The translations under genes were made by a program, and so were the position numbers. The notes beneath the pieces were generated by a model. That model saw nothing but the letters and a program-made list of their open reading frames with translations. It did not search any database and was not told the DNA's origin. A DNA stretch of 64,000 bases from Cerrena zonata (Eukaryota; Basidiomycota; Agaricomycetes; Polyporales; Cerrenaceae): positions 1,674,001 through 1,738,000 of the forward strand of contig JASBNA010000004.1 in NCBI GenBank assembly GCA_038087015.1. Direction: 5' to 3'. This document shows, in pieces, positions 13,137 through 25,519 of the stretch (within the stretch, counting starts at the first letter, position 1; each line of letters starts with the position of its first letter).

Positions 13137-13231
13137 GCCCGCCTAGCTCAATCGGATAGAGCGTCAGACTTTTACAGACTAGGCGATGTTATGTAATCTG
13201 AAGGCTGCGGGTTCGACCCCCGCGGTGGGCT
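13137..13231 (+). tRNA. tRNA-Lys-TTT: tRNA-Lys(UUU) with a 21-nt intron
   Basis: A full cloverleaf can be folded. The acceptor arm is GCCCGCC pairing with GGTGGGC (one G-T). The D arm is GCTC...GAGC. The anticodon stem TCAGA/TCTGA encloses the loop CTTTTAA with anticodon TTT at 13171-13173. The T arm is GCGGG-TTCGACC-CCCGC. A 21-nt intron at 13175-13195 sits at the canonical position between nucleotides 37 and 38. The discriminator base is T at 13231, with no encoded CCA. A pol III T-run follows. Confidence 0.93.
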
Positions 13232-13244
13232 AAGGTAACAATTC

Positions 13245-13249
13245 TTTTT
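13245..13249 (+). terminator. RNA polymerase III terminator of tRNA-Lys
   Basis: A run of five T residues starting 13 nt after the mature tRNA 3' end, the expected pol III stop signal. Confidence 0.7.
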
Positions 13250-14480
13250 GCCCGTACTCATTCAGCACTTTCTCAAGTTTGCGAATACGTTTGCTCTTGG
13301 CCGAAAAGGTATCTGTGATCTTCAAGAAGCTCTCTTACTTATTCTTGTCACTGTATCTGTGCGAGTGATATAGTACGTTTGATCATGATAGTGTGGGGAA
13401 TTTGAATGTTCCCTTGCTTGCAAGGGCTCTCTGCTGGGGCTTATTGCATGTAACCCGGTTCAATCCGACTTCCGTAACTCTCCGGGCCCCGTGCGGGCCG
13501 CAGGGGCGCTTGCTCCGTGCTCACTTCGAGCAAAGTATATGTTTTGTACTACCTTGGATAATACATACATGGGCTCAAGGACAGCTTAGCAAAATATTTT
13601 GGAGCGACAGTGTGTCCATGAACCTAGCTTTGATGCCATAAACTACGCCATGGAACACCAGGACACAGTGCAAATGTTCTACCCCTCTTTGACGGTCCCT
13701 CCAGCTGCGAACCGACTTGTGTGAACTTGAAGAAATGATAGCGGGAGGTTCTGGAGACTATCTTCCAAATAATAGAGGCTGGAACCGAGCTTAGGTTCTT
13801 TTTGACCTGCATTGGCATTACAACATCGTCAAAGAGCATCACCAATGCTGTAGATACTCAGGAAAAGAGGTATTTGTAAAAATATGAAGCATAAGTAAAC
13901 ATGGTAATGATCTGATTGAACCTGAAATGGACTGGATATGTATCTCTCATAATGTATTGGGGGACAGTAGCTAATATCTGGAATGGGTAGGGGACAAGAT
14001 AATATAAATATTGGTGCATTGAAAACTTTCAAGAGAGAACACTACTCCAATCCTCACGCATTTCAAGGTAACAACATTCAAATTATCTTCAGCCTTATCC
14101 CTTTGGCACAAGCAAGGGATCTAGCCGACGTCCCCGGCGGCATTTCCTCTAGTAATGAGAACCTCGTGGTCTTCGTGTCCGACTCCGTTCTACCGTTTCA
14201 CAGATGAGTGTGCTTTCGTGACATAATAGTACCAAACCGGCTTTAGAAGTCCTTCATAGTATTAGTATCATACTGCATCGATGCATCACTTGTTCCTTCA
14301 CCTCCAAATCTGGTGATCCACGCTAAACGCCCATAGATCAGATTCGGAACTTGAATAAATTACTTTGCATGGCTCTACTACAGCTGTCACCAGTGCTAGA
14401 ATTCTATACTGAGCCTTCAGACGTGGTATTTACGTCTGGGTCCCTGTCTCTCCTTGACAGGGTCAACTGCCACCGTTGGA
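13250..14480. other. Intergenic spacer
   Basis: About 1.2 kb with only short open frames lacking splice-linked continuation, such as 13393-13641 (+). No gene or repeat recognised. Confidence 0.5.
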
Positions 14481-14485
14481 AAATC

Positions 14486-14493
14486 TATAAATA
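14486..14493 (+). promoter_or_regulatory. TATA-like box for the dioxygenase gene
   Basis: TATAAATA lies about 100 bp upstream of a spliced 5' leader. The leader intron runs from 14584 (GTGAGT donor) to 14644 (TTAG acceptor), and the coding ATG is at 14654. Confidence 0.45.
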
Positions 14494-14653
14494 ACCTCAA
14501 TCGAGTACTAAAGACTCGATACCGTTCTGAAGTTCTCCCCCGCCTCAGATTGTGCCGATTGCAACAAAAGACCACAACACTATGTGAGTTTCAAAAATGA
14601 TTTCTCTGCTAATCAGTTATCGTATGTTAATGTCTTTTCTTTAGCGTCTAGTA

Positions 14654-15942
14654 ATGCTCAGCCTCCTACATCGCAAACTTTACACGGGGTTTTATATTGG
14701 ACGACGGACTCTCGCCTCTGTCGCGCCAGGGAGTTCTTCTAGCCTGCTCTACAACGGTACAACGTATCCTTTCAGATGGCTTCGTGACTCATGTCAGTGC
14801 CCTGAATGCATACATCCGTCTACTCGACAAAAGCTGCACCGGTCTTCTGACATCACTGCCAACATTCATCCCGCTCCGGATGGCATCCAGGTTCGAGAGG
14901 ACGGGGTCGAGATTCAGTGGGACACTGGACATCGCTCATTCTACCCGAGTGAAATTCTTCACAATCACGGCTCTCCGCAGAACTTGCGGAAGTTTCACAA
15001 GGACGTCGATCCGGTCACTTGGAATGCCGAGCGCATTCGGGATTCGAAAACACTCTTCGTACCTTACGAAGAGATGCAAGAGAAACCCGGGAAGCTCAAA
15101 GCCCTCGAGCAGTTAGCTAAATATGGGCTACTTTTAGTCACCAATGTCCCTACTTCCGAAACGTCTCATGAGAGTTGTGAGGTTCGCACGCTAGCTCAAA
15201 TGTTCGGCGAAATTAGAACCACTTTTTACGGTGAATTGTGGGACGTGAAGAACATTCGAAACAGTACAAACATTGCCTACACTAACCTTGATCTAGGATA
15301 CCACATCGATCTACAGTGAGTTGTTCTACGAGACTGTAGTCGCTATCCCCATTACTGATATTTACATATGCATGTAGATACTTTAACCACCCACCACGGT
15401 ATCAATTCCTCCATTGCCTACGCAACAGAGTTCAAGGAGGGGTCTCCCTCTTTGTCGACGCCATTTACGCCGCTCAAGAACTTCGGGAAAAATACCCTGA
15501 AGACTTCAACCTGCTGACTACGATTCCAGTCACCTTCCATTATATCAATGATGGGCATCATCTTCACAATGCACATCCTACTATAGAGCTTGCGGCCGTT
15601 TCCGGAAACCCTGCAGAGCTCAGACCTATCCGCCACATCAACTACTCCCCGCCGTTTCAGGCTCCCCTTCCATTATCCACGCCCTCAGAATTCTACTCTG
15701 CACTGAAACGATTCGCATCTCTCCTTGACCGACCTACGTCTCGTTTCGAGTATTTACTACGTGAAGGTGATGCGGTCATCTTCGATAATCGACGTGTTCT
15801 ACATGCTAGGACGGCCTTCACAGATAATGACGGGGAAGGTCAGATGGAGGTCAATAGATGGTTAAAAGGGTGCTACGTGGAAGCTGACAGTGTCTTCGAC
15901 CGCTTGCGAGTTTTGAGGTCATCCTTTGGAAAGGACGTATGA
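14654..15942 (+). CDS. 2-oxoglutarate/Fe(II) dioxygenase, gamma-butyrobetaine/trimethyllysine hydroxylase family
   Basis: A 408-residue member of the carnitine-biosynthesis hydroxylase family, encoded in two exons (14654-15315 and 15378-15942). An N-terminal R-R-T-L-A segment could be a weak mitochondrial signal. The N-terminal zinc-binding module is W-L-R-D-S-C-Q-C-P-E-C-I-H-P-S-T, matching the C-x-C-x2-C pattern. The TauD-like core has the iron ligands H-I-D (exon junction near 15310), then F-L-H-C-L-R-N. The distal His is in R-R-V-L-H-A-R-T (about 15800), followed by N-R-W-L-K-G-C-Y. Members hydroxylate gamma-butyrobetaine or trimethyllysine; sequence alone does not separate the two here. 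The stop is TGA at 15940-15942. Confidence 0.87.
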
Positions 15943-16309
15943 GGTCTCACGATCTAGACGTGGATAAACCATGTACTATGGAATTTGGAAAGCTCGTTGT
16001 TCGAGACTGTTGACTTGTACATTACTACCTTCTCTTGTATCCTCTTGTATGAACTTGAATATACAAACATCGCGGGACAAACATATATGATTTCCGTAAA
16101 AGGATACGATATAATTATAGCACGGAGAGACGGCAAAGCGATCGGACCGCTTTTCGACCGCTCCTCCATCATCATTATTGTGCTTCCACTTGTGTTGTCA
16201 AACTATTGTTAACTCCAACACTGACAGGATCATTTCAATCTACTCAAGCCGAGAACTAGAAACAGGACAAATCTGATACTGATTCGCAATTGAGGGACTC
16301 AGCTACCTC
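15943..16309. other. Intergenic spacer
   Basis: 367 bp tandem spacer containing a 3' flank and a promoter. No distinct feature seen. Confidence 0.5.
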
Positions 16310-18858
16310 ATGGCAGCCAGATCTGCACAAGGTCGTCGGGCGTCGCAAGACGTGGGCCTGCTCGTTCGTACACCAGACCAGGGTAGACGTTCTCATAGTA
16401 TTGGAGATGATACGCCACGTCCGACAGGGCTCCTCTATAGCACTAGCTCCGGTACCAGCGCAAGCACACCAGGCGAGTCCAGTGGAAGCCCCCCCAATCT
16501 GTACCCTCTCAACGATCTTCTGCCACCAAAGAAGCTAGGCTTCTTCGGCGAAAAGCTGTTATCCTCGAGTAGTGGCTCGTCTAATTCCACGCTGCGCCCA
16601 AATCCTAATATCGCCCTACAGCTACTTCCTACTCGGAGTCAATCGAGAGCTGATACACTTGCTTCCGTCTCTAGAGACACGGCAGTTTCTCCGACACCTG
16701 GGATATCAAACTCATCTAATCAAACCAACAAGGGACATACATCACCTTCTAAGGTAAGCTGATTGCTTGTCAGTGCCCACAGCCTCGATGGAAGCACTAT
16801 TGAATATGGTTCCCTCGAGACCATTCTTGCAGAGGCTGTCCGTGGAAAGTTGTCAATCACACTAATTTGACTGCTTTCGTGTCCACAGTCCTCCGGTACA
16901 CGAACTTACGACTCCACATTCATCTCCCGCGAGATGCACCGTCTAGGGAGTCTCGCTCACTTGCCAGGGTCGTTATCCTCGGCTTCTAGTACAACAAATC
17001 TACCTGCCACCGCCTCCGGCATTTCTTCGCACTCTAACTCTGACAGTCCATGGATGAAACTACATGTCTACGTACTTCCTCTATTCAATAGAGATGCTCT
17101 GAAAGTGCCAATGTTTGTCGCACATAATAGGCATGCTTAATATGTTGACTGACGTCATTCCGTTGTAGCGAAGACCTTAATGGCTTGGTTAGACGTCATA
17201 TCCAGAGCGTCGTTTCTGCGGCTCCAGCCAAAGCTATTGCAACACTCGAGAACGACGCTCACGAACTTATCTCCGCAGGGATGGTCAATCTTACTGCGGA
17301 GCTCTCCGGCATTGAAGAAGAAAAGCTCGTCAGCAAGGTAGTGGAAGTTTGGGCGTTTTTCTGGGATCGAGTCCTGCCATATGTCGAAGGTGTAAGGAAT
17401 ACACATCCCATTCGTTTCATAACTTATTCGTGTTATTGAACCAATCCCTAGGCTCTGCTACCTCTGCAAACTGATCCCATCCTTTCAGCCTTATACCGTA
17501 CCCCGAAGGGTCACAAACCAACGTCGCCAGTAGCACAATCCGGTAAAGGTTCGATGTCAGGGTTGCTTCATCAATCAACGCCACAGATAGACGTCAGAAC
17601 GATTGCTTTGCAGTCTTTCCGGGACGGCATAATTGTCCCCTATTTCCCAATTCTTAATGCTCGCCTATTAGCCCAACGAGAACATCTTGACAGTACAAAT
17701 TATCAACAGCCTCGGTTACAACAGATGTACGTTCTAAACGTCATGTAACGTGGTTATATACTTATCATCTGGTTATCCCGTGTAGGCTTCTTGTGCTAGT
17801 CTCACAACGGACACTTCCATCTGTATTGTCTCTCACAGAAGCAGCGCCACAGCCGACACCGGGCGAGGCAGCTATCCAAAACCTTCTCAGAGCTATCCAT
17901 ACGCCGCTGAGCAAGGACACACCGAATATGTATCATCGTTTCTCTACTCGTGCACCGTCTTTCCTGTCTGCTGGTTTGCCCAGAGACCGACGCGGGCGTA
18001 TTGATATGAAGGGCTACCAGAAGATGGTCAAGGAGGAGGAAGAGGGCGATGACGGAGGAGACACACCACGGATGGTGGCCTTTGGAGACGGAAGGGAGAA
18101 GGGAAGAGAGTTCCTCGAGAGCTTACGGTAGGTCCCCTTTATTGATTACTTGTATCTTATTCACACCAGATTAAGCCATGTTTCCATTTTCAGGAGCCCA
18201 GATCTCGAGAATGCAAGTACAGGTATGGGTGGGTGGGGTTTAGCAGTTGGTCAAGATGATAGGAAGGTTAGCGATGAGCAAGATGATGATAATGATAGTT
18301 TGGATTGGGAATCAACACAGGTATGTCGTTATGTCTTGGGATTGACATTGGACGATATGAATGAAGCAATCACCCCTTTTCCCAGGCCGTTGTGGAGCGT
18401 ATGGTCGGCATGAAAGGTGATAATGGACGGGCGAGGACAGGTATTTGATCCTCGTTGTTCTTTATCGCATTTGGTCTACCGGTCAGTGTCAACAGATCGG
18501 GTTGGTTCGAGGAGAACAGCACTATTTATGCTTTATCTATGCACTCACATCTCATACCTCGCATTTACTTGTATTCAATGACAATCTTCATAAGGTCTGC
18601 TCTGGAATCTTCTGGGTCCTGCAACATCAGTGATGTTAGCTCATGGCCGTGAAGAAATGGGCTATGAAAAGGCCGATAAAGGTCGGTTGTCCTAGTTCAT
18701 GCTCAAATAAATTTGACTAAGCTGACAGATACTATTGTGCGGTTAAGGTATACGTTCCCAAGTGCCCGATATACAATCAAGACTCACGACTTATTATTGT
18801 ATGGTTTTGTCATCTCAAGCTACCCGTCTGTGATAGCCGTCTACTCTGCGTCAACTGA
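16310..18858 (+). CDS. HbrB-domain protein, TORC2 subunit (Bit61/Bit2/PROTOR-like)
   Basis: A protein of roughly 600 residues with a long Ser/Thr/Pro-rich disordered N-terminus (M-A-A-R-S-A-Q-G-R-R). The HbrB core follows: M-K-L-H-V-Y-V-L-P-L-F-N-R-D, then I-E-D-L-N-G-L-V-R-R-H-I (joined at 17112/17169), W-A-F-F-W-D-R-V-L-P-Y-V-E-G, and the block V-R-T-I-A-L-Q-S-F-R-D-G-I-I-V-P-Y. HbrB proteins are peripheral subunits of TOR complex 2, acting in actin and plasma-membrane control. The C-terminus is acidic and disordered. The last exons read G-P-A-T-S-V-M-L-A-H-G-R-E-E-M-G and probably end at TGA 18856-18858. The final short exon is the least certain part of the model. Confidence 0.82.
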
Positions 18859-19042
18859 GAATCTGCTTACAACGTAGGCTTCGAATAGCCGACCTGTACG
18901 TTGAATGACGTTAAACGGCGCAGTAGTATTGGAACTTGAAGTGAATCACTGCTGGTATCCATAAGTATAAAATGCTGAAGAATCATAGAGGAATGCATTC
19001 CAACATATTCCACTGTATTTTCTCGACTGCTAGTGACTGAAT

Positions 19043-20495
19043 ATGCCCGCTGTACAGCCGGGAAGCAAAGTTCTCGTCACTGGTGCAAACGGTTTTGTGG
19101 CCGTATGGGTTATCCGAAAACTACTGGAAGCAGGATATCTTGTTCGAGGGACCATTCGGTCTTCCGCTAAAGGAGACCATTTGAGAGAGGTATTCAAGGA
19201 CTTCATCGATAGGCTGGAGCTCGTCGTTGTGCCCGATATCATCAAGGTAGTGTCAACTTATTATATTGAAGTAAACGCTAATGATTTTGATTACAGGATG
19301 GTGCTTTCGACGAAGCCGTTGTGGGCATCGATGCCATTGAACACGTAGCTTCTCCTTTCCACTTCCACGCTAATGATCCGGCTGAACTCATCGAACCCGC
19401 CGTCAAAGGGACAATCGGTTTACTGACGAGCGCGATGAAGGCTGGGTAAGTAGAGTCTGGAACGTTCTCCGGGCGGGACTTACTCGTTGGGTAATAGCCC
19501 GAGGATCCAACGGGTTGTTATAACGTCTTCAACAGCAGCTGTTGCCCGTTTTACAGATAAACCCATATTGTTTAACGAGGATGATTGGAATGATCCTTCG
19601 ATTCAAGAGGTACAAGACAAAGGTAGAGATGCTCCTAACATTATCAAATACTTCGCATCCAAGACCCTGGCCGAGCGCGGTATGTCCTTGACATCCGTTT
19701 CTATCTTTCCGAGTCTCGGATATTGATTCAGGACCCTATAGCTGCTTGGCAATTCATGAAGGAACACCAGAGTTCAATTCAATGGGATTTGGTCACTATT
19801 GCTCCTCCCTACGTAAGTTTCGCTCTCTCGCATCATGCACCCTGTGTTAAATCTTATGGTCCCGCAACCCACAGATATTAGGGGTTCGTAATATTCACTT
19901 CATATTTGAGGGTGTAGCGCTTACTGTTTTTCTTTGCAAACTAGCCGAGTCTGAACGAAATCGCGGACCCATCCTCGGCGAATACGTCTGTTAACGAGTG
20001 GTACCAGACAGTCCTTCGATCCTCTAAAACACAGGATGAATTGAAGTTTGGGAACGCTTGGGTCGATGTCCGAGATGTTGCTTTAGCCCATGTTAGGTCC
20101 ATACAGCGATCTGAAGCCGTAGGGAGGATTATCGTTTGTGCAGGTATGTATTTATTTGACTTCTTACGTTCTCTTTGGAGCTCACATGTTCTCAAAAAAA
20201 GGTTCATTCGTGTGGTATGAGTGGGGTATATACATTTTATCCCTCCTACAATCATAACTTGCTCATTTATATCTTCTACACAGTGAACGCCGTCCATTCT
20301 CTAACTCCGTCGATTTACCCCTCAACTTCGTACCCTCAAATTGATCTTGCCTGGGTCTCCTCAAGTGCCATACACATCTTCAAGTTCGATACTTCGAGGG
20401 CTGTGAACCTCCTCGGCATTACTCAGGTCGATTACATACCTATTGAAGAATGTGCGAGAGACATGTTGGTGGATTTCAAGAGTCGAGGGTGGTAG
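19043..20495 (+). CDS. NAD(P)-dependent ketoreductase (extended SDR, GRE2/dihydroflavonol reductase-like)
   Basis: An extended short-chain dehydrogenase of the methylglyoxal reductase/DFR/CCR type. It starts at ATG 19043. The nucleotide-binding loop is V-T-G-A-N-G-F-V-A-V-W-V-I at the N-terminus, followed by R-G-T-I-R-S, whose Arg suggests NADPH. The active site has T-S-S-T-A-A-V-A and the catalytic pair Y-F-A-S-K (Tyr-x3-Lys, about 19650). Downstream are A-P-P-Y-I-L-G-P-S-L-N (across two introns) and W-V-D-V-R-D-V-A-L-A-H-V. It has six or seven introns; the stop is TAG at 20493-20495. The family reduces aldehydes and ketones; the physiological substrate is not evident. Confidence 0.87.
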
Positions 20496-21143
20496 TGACA
20501 CAAAATATCCATGACGATACCTATGTGACGTCCTCGCCAGTATCACATCACTAGAACATACAAGTTACGTGTTATGGAGAATCCAATCATGGTATGCCTG
20601 AGCTACGAATGGGGAAAGTGTGACCCTCATGGCTCAGTGTATTGAGTGGTCGACTGATCAGATGTACTTACATACTTACTTCTCTTCACCTCGAATGTGT
20701 AAAACCCGTCGCTTCTCCCGCGTCCATACATTCACGATTACTATATAGAGTTAGCTACTGACAGGCAGAAAAACTGCACGTAAAGAAGCATTCCGTGAAC
20801 TTGAACCAACCCAATATCCGGGAAAGGGATATACTAATACTCGGACCATTACATATACCACTGCGAAGGAAAATGTCAGGAAGCCTATGGGGGAGCAGAG
20901 TGAATGGTAGTGTACACAACAACGTGATACAGTAGTGGTATTATTGGTGCTAGGTATAGGCCGTGTTCTAAGTATGCAACATAGTGTGAAAAGTATCAGT
21001 ACTTCGGCGGGATCCACATAGATCATGGGCAATCGTGACATGATGACATGGGTTTTGAGTCTTCTTCCCCATCTCCCGTATCTCTAAAAACGTACAAATG
21101 ACGCGCGCGATATCCTTAGGATAGAGTGACAAGCTGTTAGACA
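20496..21143. other. Intergenic spacer between convergent genes
   Basis: 648 bp holding the 3' ends of two convergent genes. No additional feature supported. Confidence 0.5.
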
Positions 21144-23131
21144 TTAGTCGCTTTCTTCATGGTGAGCGTGTTCAATAGGAACCTTTAGCCCTGGAGTGAT
21201 ATTTTTGAACGTGGCGCGTTCAAGGAGACTTCCCCAGCTTTGCCACCATTCGTTAGCTTCGTCTTCGGCATCGTACCCAAAGGATTCCTTTACGGACTAG
21301 CATATTTGCGGGATTAATAAGACACATATGGAGCAACAACGGTGGGAGAACTCACCTCCCATTGATTTAAAGCGGCATTGCCATCCGGAACTTCGTCGTC
21401 GAATGCGTTCAATCCAGCCGCAAGTTTTCTGTGGAATTCTTCGTTTCGTGCCGTTTGTTCTTCTCCCTTCGACATCATGCACATATACAGTTGGTCCCAT
21501 TCCTTCTGAGCCATGTATGTCACCCGTTTCTGACGAACGTCTTCGAACCCCCTTAGTAGAGGCTCAATTTCCTTGACATGGTGTAGATGATGGAATAGTT
21601 GGCTGAGAGCACCAGCGTCGCAAACGCACATGCCCGTCGATTGCATCGAACTTGGCTGTAGAAAAGGACATTCGTAACCAGTTTTTTGCGATGGGAAAAG
21701 CAAGTAGACTTACGTATATTGGATGCGCTGCATCGCCGACAACGACCATTCTACCGTTGGGATCTACCCACTGTGCGAGCGGGTCACGATGGTGCATAGG
21801 GACGAGAGCTGAGAAGTCGGCGAATTTAATGAGTTGCTTGAGTCTAGGATTGCTGATGGTTAGATTAAAATAGAAGCAAACAAACGAAGTTTCTGACCTC
21901 GGTTCGCAGTCTCCTACCAGACGCATGATCGACTCCATGGAAATATTATCAGTCCAGCCAATTTCAGGTTTTTCGTCCTCCTCCATTGGCAAAAAGACTT
22001 GGACGGCCAGATAATAACCTTTCCTCTTCGACTTTACTGCGAACGCCACTACCCATTTTTTGTCGCCGAGCCACATCAATATCGAACCCTAAGGGAAAAC
22101 GCAGGGGCGTGGGCATGTGTTATGATAAGGAGGAAATAGTGACGTACGTCTTCAGTCATTTTCATCACTTCTTCGCATTGCTTTGCTTGCTCTTCCAATA
22201 CCCATCCGCTAATCATGGCCTCATCAGCGAATATTGTGTAAGCACGGACCTAATTAGGATTTACCTGTACAGCCCTCTCCATGTGGGGACAGGCTGCTCG
22301 ACTTGACCATACAGGCTTTTGCGGCATTGACCAGAGAAACCATCCGCTCCAACGATGACATCGCAAGGGATGACTTCGCCGGTACTGAGTGTGACCGATG
22401 GTCGCGGGCTGGGCTTGGTCGATATGGTGGCCACTTCGGTATCAGATCGCACGGTTACCCCCACTTCTACCGCAAGCTCCTTCAAAACGGTCAGAAGGTC
22501 TCCATACTACGAACAATAGTCAGATAAGGATCAGGAGAGGTGAGGGAATGATTTACATGCAAAGTAACAAAGTCGCCGTTCAGTTCCTGTAGAACCTCCT
22601 CTTCCCATACATGTTTACCGATCGTATTTCCTGACTCCCCTGGAAGAGGTCACACGAGGTGCCACTAAAATATCACATAAAACATTAACTCACAGTCGAA
22701 GAGATGAATTTGTGGATTTGGCATCGACCACTCGCGCAGTCTATCGACTACACCCCACCGTCTAAAAAGTCTAGTCATATTCGGCGCAAGCCTCACTCCT
22801 GACGCGCCCTGCATTGTTCCATCAGCGTTGCGACGACCTGGGCGGGGTCTGTCAGTTACTCACCGCGTCTACATCACTACCCCGCTCTAGAACTGTGACT
22901 GTGTGCCCAACTCTTGCGAGAGAGACGGCCGAGCAAAGCCCAGCAGTACCCCCGCCGATGATGATGAATTCAACGGGAAGCAACGTTTGGTGGAGGCTCT
23001 TCTCTGAAGACGCTGGGGAGTCCTGTTCATAGTAAAGGGTCAGGCACAGATGCACAGTAAAGTTAATGAAAGGTTATGATCTGTCGACAACAGAGGCAAA
23101 AAGGAGGGGCGGAAGGGGGAGAACATACCAT
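21144..23131 (-). CDS. FAD-dependent aromatic monooxygenase (salicylate hydroxylase-like)
   Basis: A group A flavin hydroxylase. No ATG precedes the dinucleotide fold in its own exon. The best start is the ATG at complement of 23129-23131, which splices straight to D-S-P-A-S-S-E-K across an intron of about 100 bp. The FAD fold is F-I-I-I-G-G-G-T-A-G-L, then V-L-E-R-G-S-D. Middle motif: C-D-V-I-V-G-A-D-G-F (D-G motif, about 22340). The C-terminal FAD ribityl motif is M-V-V-V-G-D-A-A-H-P-I-Y (about 21720-21760), followed by D-A-G-A-L-S-Q-L-F. The last exon ends at complement of 21144-21146. Substrate unknown; the ketoreductase next door is convergent, so a shared pathway is not implied. Confidence 0.84.
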
Positions 23132-24790
23132 GGTTAAAAATGAAGATGAAGAGTGGACTCTGGTGTGATCACTTCACTGTAAAGTGTATGGGACCAAGTT
23201 TGGGCAGGAGGGGCTTCAAGATTGTAAATGGGAATATTGGTGGCGGACCGGACGCATGGCAGGCGTAGGAAATATCAGTTTATGCGTTCCTCCCACCCCT
23301 TCCAGGGTGTCGATTGGGTGTCGAGGCCTGCGGGATTGCCTCCTTGATACCATCGCGATCTGTGCGAACACCCCCGTTTCGGTGATGTTCATGCCTATGT
23401 ATGGGACACTCTCCGCCTTGGACCCGATACAGACCACCACCACCCACAGGGCGAATTGACGGACCGCTGATTGGCTTGTTGTGGCGGGCAGAAGGAGTCC
23501 ATTCTACCCTTCTACTCTGGGAGAATCCCTTCTAGCTTTCGATGTTGGAGGCCCATCTGCACCATGACAGCTTCTGTCAGACCGATTTACAAACCTCCTC
23601 AACATTCAGCATCTGTCTCACCATATCCAGAGCCCGAACACCCAAAATAAGCAGAACATCATGACGCACAGTCCGGACACTCGCCTGCATGCTTGTTCGG
23701 CTTCTATACCCGAATTCGCCGGCGGCGCCCCTTGCGAGTCCCCCTTGCGCCAATACGGATTACAAGGGGCAACCACAAGCAACATGCCGTCGCCAAGCGT
23801 TCACCCTGCCTTGTTCAGAATTTGGTTCCTTCCTAAATGTTTCTTGTCCCTAAAGCCTGAAATGTTAAATAAAATGGCCGTACAAGAAACCGGACTTCTC
23901 AATGGAGTCCGCATGTAAGTCTAGCCTTTCTTTAGTGGCAAGAAGCATCGGTTCCCTGCGCTGTGATGGGGACATCGCGAATATCAGGCGAGTATTGCTG
24001 AAATCATTATCATCTCCCAGGCTGTAGTCCGCGGAGACTTCTCCATGTTAGTATGCGGTCAGGTCAGGAAAGACTACATAGAACATCAGAAAATTTGTCA
24101 CGCTTACGAACTGCTCATTGCGGAGGATACCCAAAACAAAACGGCATACGAAGCGGCCCCTTGATACGGTGATGTATAGGATTAGTTCATCATCTATAGC
24201 GGCAGTACACGGACTCAGGCATCACAGAAAGGTGTCTCTAGAAACGAAGCAAATCTCCCGAAACGTAATACCTACTGTGACGTGGTGGGGTAACATGCCA
24301 ATATTGACAACTTTGTCTCGTAACCTTGGAGCGGACTCAGTGGAGAGCTATGGTACACCACTAACCAACGCAGTATGGATGGTCATCATGACTGGATGGT
24401 TAGTACGACTACTAAGCACGATCTCCACTGACGACATACATTGTGACCTCCGGTTTTTCATAGCAATGCGTACGAATATCCTCTATTCTAAAATGATGAA
24501 AGGCAATAAAATAAAACATACCTGAGAGACACCCATTGCATGATTCGGAGATATGTATGACGACAACAGTGTTTGGACAGGAAACGATAAGAGATCATGC
24601 TTTCGTAGGTAGACGATCTCAAGGTCAATCTTCGGAGTGGTTCATCTTTTGGCGCCACTGTACTGACTATTGGTGCTATTGAGTTGGCTAGAACTGACCT
24701 ACTGTCGTACTTGCTCCATAACAGGTCATTGTAGTTTGTGGAAACTGTGGCGCCATGTACCCAACATCATATCGTATTCACATACGCGAA
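23132..24790. other. Gene-poor spacer
   Basis: About 1.7 kb with scattered open frames of 60-135 codons on both strands. None shows a family signature, codon-level conservation or splice-linked continuation. Nothing supported. Confidence 0.5.
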
Positions 24791-24793
24791 AAA

Positions 24794-24802
24794 TATATAA
24801 AT
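24794..24802 (+). promoter_or_regulatory. TATA box of the Con-6 gene
   Basis: TATATAAAT, about 110 bp before the Con-6 ATG, in an AT-rich setting followed by a pyrimidine-rich leader. Consistent with a strongly induced gene. Confidence 0.5.
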
Positions 24803-24914
24803 CTTCGTCCCCCTCTCCTCTGAGATGTTCAGCACAAAAACTATACGACTTCTCACTTCACATTACCCCATTTACTCACAACTGTATTGAACCAACCACT
24901 TTACATTTACCACA

Positions 24915-25483
24915 ATGGCATCAGGTACGTTGGATGATCTTCTCCAGGCGACTTCGGCTGAAACCTCTTTCCAAGGCAAAGATCAAATTCGTGTTGCTGC
25001 AGGCTTGAAGGCTACAATCAACAACCCCAACGTCTCTGAAGGGGCAAAAGAGAACGCTGCTGAACGTTTGGAGCACATGGGTGGTGCACACACCGAAACA
25101 GGAGGGAACGGAGGCGACCATTCAAACAGAAGCCTCGCTGGCTACAAAGCAACTTTGTCAAGTAAGTGATTGTGTTTTCACATACCTTATAGCTCACTCA
25201 TCAGTACGCATCCTTGCAGACCAAAATACCTCTGAAGCGGCAAAAGCTCATGCTCGCGAGGTTCTTGAAGCCGCCGGTTACACCATGGAACGTGCAGCAG
25301 ATGTACCTGAAGACGAACACGAGAAGCGTGTTCTGGTAGGTTACAAGGCAGCATTGCACAGTGAGTTAAATCATCTGTAGGTCTGTTACTCGTTCTAATT
25401 GAGGGAACTCGCTAGACCCTCGCGTCTCACTTGAGGCTAAGCAACATGCTGAAGAGTTCCTTCAACAACATGGTGCCTTGTAA
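24915..25483 (+). CDS. Conidiation-specific protein 6-like (Con-6) with three repeats
   Basis: A 151-residue hydrophilic protein in three exons (24915-25161, 25220-25360, 25416-25483). It contains three copies of the Con-6 repeat G-x-K-A-x-(I/L)-x-N-P/Q-x-(V/T)-S-x-x-A-K-x-x-A. These begin G-L-K-A-T-I-N-N-P, G-Y-K-A-T-L-S-N-Q and G-Y-K-A-A-L-H-N-P. Both introns fall in phase inside the Asn codon of repeats two and three, so each repeat boundary is at an exon edge. This fits growth by exon duplication. The Neurospora founder is induced during conidiation; in mushrooms the role is unknown, possibly stress or desiccation. Confidence 0.88.
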
Positions 25484-25519
25484 ACAATGTTATGAATTTC
25501 TAGCTAGACAACAATAATG

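Noticed and set aside
23400..23508. Minus-strand short frame opening M-D-S-F, like a pheromone precursor
   Set aside because: It ends ...S-H-T without a CaaX box, so the opening is coincidental.
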